Assembly: GCA_024277285.1 (NCBI GenBank)
Contig: JAJRVM010000170.1
Coordinates: 1 to 18,111, forward strand
Direction: 5' to 3'
DNA from: Planctomycetota bacterium
GTDB lineage: Bacteria; Planctomycetota; Planctomycetia; Pirellulales; Pirellulaceae
Length of the DNA stretch: 18,111 nt
The position numbers and the translations under genes are program-made. The notes under the pieces are model-generated. The model made no database searches, was not told where the DNA came from, and saw nothing but the letters and a program-made list of their open reading frames with translations. Shown in pieces: positions 1 to 8,200 of this stretch. Within the stretch, counting starts at the first letter, position 1; each line of letters begins with the position of its first letter.

Positions 1-650
1 CGACACACCACGTCGTCGAGGTCAACCCGGCCCGCTCCGTGCGTGGACCCAAGCACAGCGTCGTCGAAGGCGTCACACCGGCGTTCGAGCCGAAGCAGGC
101 CCGGCAGCTTCTCGACTCCATCGACACGGCGACCATTGCCGGCCTACGCGACCGGGCCATCATCGCGACGCTCATCTACACCGCCGCCCGCGTCGGCGCG
201 ATCGTCAATCTGAAAGTCAAGAACTTCGCCCAGGATGGCACGCAATGGTGCCTGCGTTTGGGCGAAAAAGGCGGAAAGGTTCGGAAGATCCCCTGCCGGC
301 ATGACCTGGAGCAGTTCATCCATGACTACGTGGCCGCGGCCGGCATCGCCCTTGAGAAGGATACCCCCCTGTTTCGTTCGATGAATCGACGTCGCCAACT
401 AACAGAGAAGCCGCTACACCGTGTTGACGCTTCGGCTATGCTCAAACGCCGCCTCAAGGTCGCCGGCTTGCCGCCGAACCTGTGCTGTCACTCGTTCCGG
501 TCCACAACGGCCACAGACCTGATCACCCAGGGTGTCCCGCTTGAGGACGTCCAGTACCTCCTCGGCCACGCCGACCCCCGCACGACCCGCCTCTACGACC
601 GCACGAAGCGGCAAGTCACCCGGAATATCGTCGAGCGGATATCGATTTGA
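1..650 (+). CDS. Tyrosine recombinase / phage-type integrase, C-terminal catalytic part (5' truncated by window)
   Basis: This is a site-specific tyrosine recombinase (XerC/D or phage integrase superfamily), which cuts and rejoins DNA through a covalent 3'-phosphotyrosine. The frame is already open at base 3 and reads THHVVEVNPARSVRGPKH, the usual link from the core-binding to the catalytic domain. The GTG at 39 is therefore probably internal, and the N-terminal half lies outside the window. Numbered from that GTG, the catalytic set is complete: Arg51 (AARVGA), Lys80 (GEKGGKVRK), His151 and Arg154 (HSFR), His177 (LLGHAD) and the nucleophile Tyr186 (RLYDR). The gene ends at TGA 648-650. The family is certain. 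Whether it serves a mobile element, an integron-like array or a chromosomal function cannot be told, because no attachment site or partner integrase is visible. Confidence 0.93.
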   Translation, partial: THHVVEVNPARSVRGPKHSVVEGVTPAFEPKQARQLLDSIDTATIAGLRDRAIIATLIYTAARVGAIVNLKVKNFAQDGTQWCLRLGEKGGKVRKIPCRHDLEQFIHDYVAAAGIALEKDTPLFRSMNRRRQLTEKPLHRVDASAMLKRRLKVAGLPPNLCCHSFRSTTATDLITQGVPLEDVQYLLGHADPRTTRLYDRTKRQVTRNIVERISI

Positions 651-675
651 CGGCCCCGCCGACACCGTCTATTAT
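647..675 (+). promoter_or_regulatory. Sigma70-type promoter overlapping the integrase stop codon
   Basis: TTGACG at 647-652 (5 of 6 matches to the -35 consensus) and TATTAT at 670-675 (5 of 6 to the -10 consensus) are separated by exactly 17 bp. The -35 box shares its TTGA with the integrase stop codon. A start site near 682 would give the ATPase gene (ATG 705) a leader of about 20 nt. This is pattern matching only; planctomycetal housekeeping promoters need not follow the E. coli consensus. Confidence 0.55.
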
Positions 676-704
676 GCAACAGAATTGCACGATGGACGCT
701 TACC

Positions 705-1928
705 ATGTTCTACCCACGCGAAATGAGCGGTTGCTGCAAGGCGGCCTCGAAGCAGTTTCCGGTGATCCTGGTCACCGGCCCGCGGCAGGTCGGTAAGACC
801 ACGCTTCTCCAACAACTGGCGGACAAAAAACGGCGATACGTCACGCTCGACGATCCGGCCGTGCGGACGCTGGCCCAGTCGGACCCGGCGCTGTTTCTGG
901 AGCGATACGAGCCGCCGGTGCTGATCGATGAAATCCAGTACGCGCCACAACTACTGCCACTCATCAAGATGGCCGTCGACAGACAGCGACGGAGTGGTTT
1001 GTTCTGGTTGACCGGATCGCAGCAATTCCACCTGATGAAGGGTGTCTCCGAGACGCTGGCTGGCCGCGTGGCGATCTTGTCGTTGCTGGGCTTCTCACAC
1101 CGTGAGCGGCGGCGGCGCGAGTTCCCCCGTGCTCCGTTCCTACCTACGAAACGCCTGCTGAAGCAGAGAGAGGCCTCGGCCCCGACGATGACGCTCAAGC
1201 AACTCTACGCGGACATCTGGTCGGGGTCGTTTCCGGCGTTGGTGACGAAGCAGGTTCGCGACCGGGATCTTTTCTACAGCTCGTACTTGCAGACCTATCT
1301 CCAGCGCGATGTGAAGGACCTGACTCAGGTCGGCAACGAGGCGAGCTTCATCCGCTTCCTGAAGGCCTGTGCGGCGCGCACGGGGCAGATGCTGAACCTG
1401 ACGGACCTCGCTCGCGATGTGGATGTGGCGGTGAATACCGCCAAGAATTGGCTCTCGATCCTTCAGGCCAGTTTCCTAGTGCTGTTGTTGCAGCCGTATC
1501 ACACGAACGTCACCAAGCGGCTGGTCAAGCGGCCGAAGCTGTACTTCCTCGATACGGGGCTCTGCGCCTATCTGACAGAGTGGTCGTCGCCGGAGACGCT
1601 CGAAGCCGGGGCGATGAGCGGTGCCATCCTGGAGACGTACGTTGTGGCCGAGGTGCTGAAGAGCTGGTGGCACCGGGGTAAGCAGCCGCCGATCTACTAC
1701 TACCGCGACAAAGATGGCAGGGAAATCGACCTGCTGCTGGTTCAGGACCAGGCTATCTATCCGGTGGAGATCAAGAAGTCGGCCAATCCGCGGCGTGAGT
1801 GGATCCAGTCGTTTTCGGCGCTCGATCGCCTCAAGCCAGCTCGATCCGAGGGTGGCGTCGTCTGCCTCTGCCGTGAGCGGCTGCCACTTACGGATAAGGT
1901 CACCGCCATCCCCGTTGGGTTGTTGTAA
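705..1928 (+). CDS. AAA-type ATPase with DUF4143 domain and C-terminal nuclease-like fold
   Basis: This is a 407-residue P-loop ATPase of the AAA_14 plus DUF4143 family, which is widespread in bacteria and archaea, has no settled function and often sits near mobile elements. The Walker A motif GPRQVGKT is at residues 25-32 and Walker B VLIDEIQ at 72-78. A sensor-like TGSQQF follows near residue 105. The middle (about 190-300) carries the typical DUF4143 stretch SYLQTYLQRDVKDL and FLDTGLCAYL, with a winged-helix-like segment (LTDLARDVDVAVNTAKNWL). The C-terminus has an acidic/lysine set resembling PD-(D/E)XK nucleases: Asp342 in EIDLLL, then Glu355 and Lys357 in VEIKKS. Length is normal and the protein looks intact. 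The ATG at 705 fits the family start (MFYPREM), although no clear Shine-Dalgarno precedes it. It follows the integrase by 54 bp and probably has its own promoter. Confidence 0.9.
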   Translation: MFYPREMSGCCKAASKQFPVILVTGPRQVGKTTLLQQLADKKRRYVTLDDPAVRTLAQSDPALFLERYEPPVLIDEIQYAPQLLPLIKMAVDRQRRSGLFWLTGSQQFHLMKGVSETLAGRVAILSLLGFSHRERRRREFPRAPFLPTKRLLKQREASAPTMTLKQLYADIWSGSFPALVTKQVRDRDLFYSSYLQTYLQRDVKDLTQVGNEASFIRFLKACAARTGQMLNLTDLARDVDVAVNTAKNWLSILQASFLVLLLQPYHTNVTKRLVKRPKLYFLDTGLCAYLTEWSSPETLEAGAMSGAILETYVVAEVLKSWWHRGKQPPIYYYRDKDGREIDLLLVQDQAIYPVEIKKSANPRREWIQSFSALDRLKPARSEGGVVCLCRERLPLTDKVTAIPVGLL

Positions 1929-2214
1929 GGCACCGGTGTCGTCGTGGCCCCGAAAGCTCAGCCGTCGTTTGGCCTGTTCGTCAGCCTCCAAGTGTGCAAG
2001 ACCAACGTAACCGCAAAGTGACCCGGATCATCACCGGGAATATCAATCTAAACCGTATTTGCTCGGAACTCGCTACCGGTCGATCGCTGTACAGAACCAC
2101 TCTATTCTTTACAATTAACCCGTGCGACCTGTTCCGAAATAGTGACTCGCTCTGGGTCTTGGTTCCACGAAGTTAGTGGGACGTGACGATCCGGCGAGCG
2201 CAAGCGAGACGAAC

Positions 2215-5154
2215 ATGAATGAGCCACCACATCCCCCCATCGATCCGAAACATCCTGATGACGACGAACCCACGCACTCGATACCCCCGCTACCTGACGA
2301 CGCCACGCAGACGACGCCATCCACCCCTGAAAGGATCGCCGAGCGTCTTCGGGAGGCGCAGCATCCCAGGCATGTCGGCCACTACAAGATTCTCGAAACC
2401 CTCGGCGAGGGCGGCATGGGTACGGTCTACCTGGCCGAGCAGACCGAGCCGGTTCATCGCAAGGTCGCCCTGAAGCTCATCAAGCTCGGTATGGACACCA
2501 AGCAGGTGATCGCCCGCTTCGAATCCGAGCGGCAGGCACTGGCGATGATGGACCATCCGCACGTGGCCAAGATGTTCGACGCGGACGCGAGCGAGCAGGG
2601 TCGCCCGTATTTCGTGATGGAGTACGTGCCAGGCATTCCCATCACCAACTACTGCGACAAGCACCGGCTTACGACCAAGGAGCGGCTCACGCTGTTCATG
2701 CAGGTCTGCCAGGCCATTCAGCACGCCCACCAAAAGGGAATCATCCACCGCGACATTAAGCCGAACAATGTGCTCGTCTCGGTGAAAGATGACCAGCCCG
2801 TGCCCAAGGTGATCGACTTCGGCATTGCCAAAGCGACGCAGCAGAAACTTACGGACAAAACACTCTATACAGAGATGGGCCAGCTTGTCGGCACCCCCGC
2901 CTACATGAGCCCGGAGCAAGCCGATTTGACCGCACTGGATATCGACACCCGTAGTGACATTTATTCACTTGGCGTCATGCTCTATGAATTGCTCGCCGGG
3001 TCGATGCCGTTTGAGCCAAGCGCCCTGCGTCAGGCGGCCTTCGGTGAGATTCAACGCATCATCCGCGAAGAGGAGCCGCCCAAGCCCAGCACCCGCCTCA
3101 GCAGCTTAGGCGATGAATCCGGAGCGGTGGCCGGGAAACGTCGCACCACGCGAGCCGCCCTGGGAAAGCAACTGCACGGCGATCTCGACTGGATCACCAT
3201 GAAGGCCCTGGAGAAGGACCGCACGCGGCGTTACGCCACCGCCACCGAGTTCGCCGCCGACATTCAACGGCATCTCTGCAATGAGCCGGTCCACGCCAGT
3301 CCGCCAAGCGTGACCTATCGTCTTAGGAAGTTTGTCCGCCGTAACCGTCGTGGCGTGATTGCTGCCGGATTGGTGTTTGCTACGCTCCTCGCCGGAATGG
3401 CCGGAACAATCTGGCAAGCTGACAAGGCGATGCGCGAACGCGACCGCGCCGTCCTCGCGGAACAGTTACAAAGCCGCGAGCGCGAGCGAGCGGAAACCGC
3501 GCGCGACGAGGCCAACGCCGTTACCACGTTCCTCACCGATACGCTGGCCTCCGTCGATCCCGAAAAACAGGGCAAGGACGTTTCTCTGCGCGAGGTGCTC
3601 GACCTGGCTGCGGAGAAGATCGGCGAGACATTCGCCGACAAACCGCTCATCGAGGCCCGCCTACGGAACACGATCGGATGGACCTACAAGAATCTGGGTC
3701 TTTACGGGAAGGCGGAGTCGCACCTTGCAGACGCGGCCGCGATTTACACCCGTGAGTTCGGTAAACAAGACCGCCGCACGCTTAGCGCCGCCTCTAACTT
3801 GGCCGGAGTGATCGGAGACCGCGGGCGGTTCGAGGCGAGCGAGGCCTACCTGAGGAGCAACGTCGAAATCCAGCGTCGCGTTCTGGGCGAGGAGCATCCA
3901 AACACGTTGAGCTCGATGAACAATCTGGCCAACGCCATTGCTGACCAGGGCAAGTACGCTGAGGCGGAGGCGCTGTATCGCAAGACGTTGGAAATCCTGC
4001 GTCGCGTCCTGGGCGAGGAGCACTTGTCCACGCTGGGCTCGATCAACAATCTGGCCAACGCCCTTTCCGACCAGGGCAAGTACGCGGAGGCGGAGGCGCT
4101 GCATCGTAAGACGCTGGAAATCATGCGTCGCGTCCTGGGTGAGGAGCACCCGGACACGTTGGCGTCGATGAACAATCTGGCCCTCGCCCTTTCCGGCCAA
4201 GACAAAGACGCCGAGGCGGAGGCGTTGCATCGCAAGACGTTGAAAATCCAGCGACGCGTCCTGGGTTTGGAGCACCCGAGCACGCTGAGTTCGATGAACA
4301 ATCTGGCCCTCGCCCTTTCCGACCAGGGCAAATACGCCGAGGCGGAAGCGCTGTATCACAAGACGTTGGAAATCCAGCGACGCGTCTTGGGTGGGGAGCA
4401 CCCGGGCACGCTGGGGTCGATGAACGGTCTGGCCAATAACCTTTCCCGCGAGGGCAAGTACGCGAAGGCGGAGGCGTTGCATCGCAAGACGTTGGAAATC
4501 ATGCGACGCGTTCTGGGCGAGGAGCACCCGTATACATTGCTATCGCTAAAAAAACTCGTTTTTGCGATCGAAGCGCAAAACCATCTCGACGAAGCACGCC
4601 CTTTTGTTGAGGAACTCCTCTCGCACGGGCGAACCCTGGCCGAGAAGCCTGATGCGAACGAGAACGACCTCAACAAGTATGCGTGGGACTTGCTAACCAT
4701 CGAGCCAGTGGACCTGCGCGACCCCAAGGAAGCTTTGGCGTATGCTCGTAAAGCGATCGAGAAGTCCGGCGGCAAGGTACCCGGTATCCTCGACACGCTC
4801 GCACTGGCTCAGCAGATGACCGGCAACATCGACGCAGCCGTGGGAACGGAAACCAAAGCGGTTGCCCTGCTTCCGCCGGGGCCGTCCGTCCTTCGCAGCG
4901 ATCTCGAATCCAGCCTAGCCAGGTATCTCGTCGAGCAAAAAAGCTTTGCCAAGGCTGAGCCATTGTTGCTTGCACGGCACCAACAACTGAAAGACAACGC
5001 CCAGTCAACCGCCAAGGCCAAACAAGAATCCATCCAGCGAATCATCGACCTCTATACCGCCTGGCACACCGCCGAGCCGGGCGAGGGCTACGACCAAAAG
5101 GCCGACGAGTGGCGAACCCAGCCGGCCTCACCGAAAACCCCGCCGTCACCTTAA
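2215..5154 (+). CDS. Membrane-anchored Ser/Thr protein kinase with 42-residue TPR repeats (kinase 1)
   Basis: This is a Hanks-type Ser/Thr kinase of 979 residues. The glycine loop [10 protein letters not shown] is at 63-72, Lys87 is the ATP lysine (VALKLIK), HRDIKPNN contains catalytic Asp180, DFG is at 201-203, and [11 protein letters not shown] is the activation-segment end. One hydrophobic helix (about 380-400) puts the kinase in the cytoplasm and the C-terminal part across the membrane. That part (about 500-775) holds six or seven kinesin-light-chain-like TPRs of 42 residues ([16 protein letters not shown]...), then more diverged helical repeats to the end. I chose ATG 2215 over the in-frame GTG 2176 because the family usually starts with a short Pro/Asp-rich stretch; neither has a strong Shine-Dalgarno. 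A weak TGTACA-16-TACAAT pair (2088-2115) could be its promoter. Unlike kinase 2, it has no sigma gene upstream. Confidence 0.94.
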   Translation: MNEPPHPPIDPKHPDDDEPTHSIPPLPDDATQTTPSTPERIAERLREAQHPRHVGHYKILETLGEGGMGTVYLAEQTEPVHRKVALKLIKLGMDTKQVIARFESERQALAMMDHPHVAKMFDADASEQGRPYFVMEYVPGIPITNYCDKHRLTTKERLTLFMQVCQAIQHAHQKGIIHRDIKPNNVLVSVKDDQPVPKVIDFGIAKATQQKLTDKTLYTEMGQLVGTPAYMSPEQADLTALDIDTRSDIYSLGVMLYELLAGSMPFEPSALRQAAFGEIQRIIREEEPPKPSTRLSSLGDESGAVAGKRRTTRAALGKQLHGDLDWITMKALEKDRTRRYATATEFAADIQRHLCNEPVHASPPSVTYRLRKFVRRNRRGVIAAGLVFATLLAGMAGTIWQADKAMRERDRAVLAEQLQSRERERAETARDEANAVTTFLTDTLASVDPEKQGKDVSLREVLDLAAEKIGETFADKPLIEARLRNTIGWTYKNLGLYGKAESHLADAAAIYTREFGKQDRRTLSAASNLAGVIGDRGRFEASEAYLRSNVEIQRRVLGEEHPNTLSSMNNLANAIADQGKYAEAEALYRKTLEILRRVLGEEHLSTLGSINNLANALSDQGKYAEAEALHRKTLEIMRRVLGEEHPDTLASMNNLALALSGQDKDAEAEALHRKTLKIQRRVLGLEHPSTLSSMNNLALALSDQGKYAEAEALYHKTLEIQRRVLGGEHPGTLGSMNGLANNLSREGKYAKAEALHRKTLEIMRRVLGEEHPYTLLSLKKLVFAIEAQNHLDEARPFVEELLSHGRTLAEKPDANENDLNKYAWDLLTIEPVDLRDPKEALAYARKAIEKSGGKVPGILDTLALAQQMTGNIDAAVGTETKAVALLPPGPSVLRSDLESSLARYLVEQKSFAKAEPLLLARHQQLKDNAQSTAKAKQESIQRIIDLYTAWHTAEPGEGYDQKADEWRTQPASPKTPPSP
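3865..4530 (+). repeat. 126-bp tandem coding repeat (42-residue TPRs) inside kinase 1
   Basis: The segment carrying CTGGG plus GAGGAGCA-type sequence recurs with exact 126-bp spacing: its GGG falls at 3885, 4011, 4137, 4263, 4389 and 4515. Each unit encodes one helix-turn-helix TPR with a consensus like [15 protein letters not shown] more diverged unit precedes the array at about 3720-3840. No indels disturb the period. Units differ mostly at third positions and at a few surface residues, which suggests expansion by duplication under selection for the helical scaffold. Confidence 0.9.
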
Positions 5155-5219
5155 GGAGGGTGAGAAGGAACCCCCAGTTGGAAACGGGGCCGGTATAAAC
5201 CCAACTCCAAAGCAGGTTT

Positions 5220-8200
5220 CTATCCTCTGGACTCGGTGAACGACTGTTGAAAGATCGCGAAGTCTTTCAGGTCAACTTGGCCGTCCTGGTCGAGGTCGGC
5301 GAACTCGCAACCGCCAGCCGCCGGCATTCGCGGTCCCGCGAAGCAAGGTACAAACACGCCGTAGTCATCCAAGTCGAGATCGCAGTCTGCGTCCAGGCTG
5401 TCGGCGCAGTTCCGCACCAGTTCACCACAGCCAACCAGAGTCACTGTTCCACCTTCGTCAACGAGCGAATCATAGTAGACGCGGCAGTTGTCGATTGTGA
5501 TGGTGGACCCGGAACGCAAGGTCAGCACGCCCACGTACTGGGCCTCCGTGCAGGCATTCTGCCCAGACAGATCGTTGTCGATGTTGTCGACGAAAGACAC
5601 ACTGCTTCCCGAGTCCACTTCCAGCGTGCCGATCCGAAAGTTGTCGATGAACCACGGACCCAGATCCTCACCAGCAACTTCAAAGGTTTGGTTAGGGCCA
5701 CCTCCATCGAGCGTCATCGATCCAGCACTCCAACCAAAAGTCTCGGGGTGGATGCTTTGGTTATCGAAGTCGCCCGCCAACGCAAACGGCGCATTGGGAC
5801 CACCGTTCGATGTGGACTCCATTCGAATATCCGCCGATTCGGGAATAGCAAACCTTCCACCGACGGATAACGTGGCCTGATCCAGAAGATGCCATCGTGG
5901 GGGAACGCACCCCGCACACGTTGGATCGAGGCTTAGGATGAAATCACCATCGCATTGGGTACTCATGGCATCCTCAAGGAGCATCTGTCCCGCACTCGAA
6001 ATCAGCACATGGCCGGCGCTGAGCGTGGCCGAACTTGCAAGCAGCCCTGCGCCACGACCGTAGCTTCCCCCGGCTAGTGTCAGCGTTTGCTGAATTGCCA
6101 TGTCCGCCGTATCCGTCAGGTACACGAACGCCCCGGCGACTACGTCCATGGTCTGAGCTGTGACCATTGATGTGTTTCGGGCGTTTAGCCCCGGTGGATC
6201 ACACCCACCGGCGACCCCACCGCCTGGGCCGCTACCCGTTAGCGTGATACTGGTCAGCGCCTCAACCGACATGCTGCCTTCCAGCACGATATGCCCACCC
6301 CCAGACGGCCCTTCTGTGATGACGATCTCGCCAGCGGTTAACGACGCGGAGACCGGTGTCGTGGCCGCTTGATAGGATCCACAGGCGCTGATCGACATCG
6401 TCCCGGTCAGGCTAACGGCCGCATTCCACCCCGCCTCGAATAGGCCACCGTTGAAGACTTCCATCGAATCGCCCGTGATCGTGCCACCGCCGAGGCCTCG
6501 CAGCAGCGATATAGTGCCACCATCGGCCACATACCTTCCGGTGCCGGTGACTGTCGTATCAGAAATGTCCAGCGTGGCTCCGCTGACGGCCTTGAACGTC
6601 GCGTCGTTGACTTTCGGAAGCGTGCCCGTCACCTTCAGCGTCGTTCCGGACAGATCGGCCGTGACGGTTCCCTCGTTGTGGAAGTCAGCATCAATCACGC
6701 CCTCTCCTACGATCGCAACGCGATTGGTTAAGGTGTTCCCCCACGACGAGGAAGAGAGATGCGCCTGGGGTCCGTCGAGTTCGACGGTACCGGTTCCCTC
6801 GATCGGCAAAGGTGCCGCAGCCGTCAGTGAATGGCCTTCCCCGACGAACAGGTTTCCGTCGTTGAGCATCCCGAAGGAGGATTCCAGCGTCAGATCCCCC
6901 ATCGTCACGTTGAGCGTATTGCTTTGGAGCAGCCGTAACGTGTTGACTTCCGCGTTGATGTCGAGGGTTGCAGATTCGTTCGTGCCTCCGACCGTCACAT
7001 TGAACGTCCTTTGCACGGTGTTGTCGGGGACAACCTGCGGATCCCAGTTTACCGAAACACTCCAGAGGTTTACACCGATCGGATTGAGCGGGGTCCAAAA
7101 CACGCACTCATCCGGGATTCCATCGGCGTCCTGGTCCAAGCTTGTGCCGCCGGCGATATCGCATTCGTCAGGAATACCGTTGTTGTTGCAGTCGCCACTC
7201 GTGCCATCGGCTATGTCGCACTCGTCCGGAATGCCGTTCGAGTTGCAGTCCGGCGCGAGGCCTGTCGCGGTTTCATAGGCGTCGTCCAAGCAGTTAGCGT
7301 TGCAATCGATACCGGTCTTCACCATTACATTGTTGATGCCTACCGCCAGATTCGCGGAAAGGCCGCCACCAAGATTCGGGCACGCCACACGGGCGAAATG
7401 ACCCGTCACCGAAGTAAAGGTCATGATTTCGAATGTATCACCCGGCGTCGGAACAAACCCGTTGACCAGAACGATGTCAAGCGTGCCATTGAGCGAGGCG
7501 TTGCCGGTGACGATCAGTTGATCATGCTCAGTGCCGGGAGCCGTCCCGCCCAGCTCGATCATCAGCGTTCCATCGGCGTTTTGGGTGTAGTCACCCTCTA
7601 CGGTTAGCGCACCAGGAGAGAGACCCGGATGGATTTCGCCGCTGTTTACTACAGGCCCCTCGAGCGTGCCGTCGCCGTACACTTGGCCGTTGGCGTTTAC
7701 GGTAAGCGCACTCGCGGTCACGCGCCCTCCGTCGGCGACGGTGAGCGTGCCTTGGCCATCGAGGCTGACTTGCAGACTACCGGTGTTCGTCCAAGTCGAG
7801 CCGGTGCCCGTTACCGTGACGCTCCCGATGGCACCGTCGCGCCATCCGATCTTGCCGTTTGCGTTTGATACGCTTCCCCCGTTGGCTATGGCGAGCATAC
7901 CCTCGCCCATGTCGCCCACCGTGAGGTTTTCGGTGAGTGCCCATTGCGAAGCTGGTCCGGTGACCGTAACGGAGCCTGTTGATTGAGCCCAGTGTCCTAC
8001 AGTGGCCCAGGTTCCCGTCACTTGACCGCCTGTCTCGATTAACAGACTACCTGTCGAGCCCCCGCTCTCGCCAACCTGGACGCCGGTGTTCGCCCAAGTC
8101 GAGCCGGTGCCCGTTACCGTGACGCTCCCGATGGCACCGTCGCGCCATCCGATCTTGCCGTTTGCGTTTGATACGCTTCCCCCGTTGGCTATGGTGAGCG

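Noticed and set aside
2022..2038. Perfect 5-bp hairpin (CCCGG, 7-nt loop, CCGGG) after the ATPase gene
   Set aside because: The stem is short, it lies about 95 bp after the stop and no T-run follows, so I do not call it a terminator.
3661..4527. Long minus-strand open frame (288 codons) opposite the kinase 1 TPRs
   Set aside because: It arises from the regular 126-bp repeat read antisense. It has no family motif or ribosome site, and the plus-strand TPR reading is unmistakable.
3865..4530. CRISPR-like or intergenic repeat array
   Set aside because: The period is 126 bp, the whole unit is coding, and there are no unique spacers or cas genes.
5176..5206. Inverted repeat AGTTGG / CCAACT between the convergent kinase 1 and giant protein genes
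   Set aside because: A 6-bp stem with a 19-nt loop and no T-run on either strand is too weak to call a bidirectional terminator.
5223..5402. PEP-CTERM sorting signal, suggested by the repeat type
   Set aside because: There is no PEP motif, no C-terminal membrane helix and no basic tail; the protein ends in SFTESRG.
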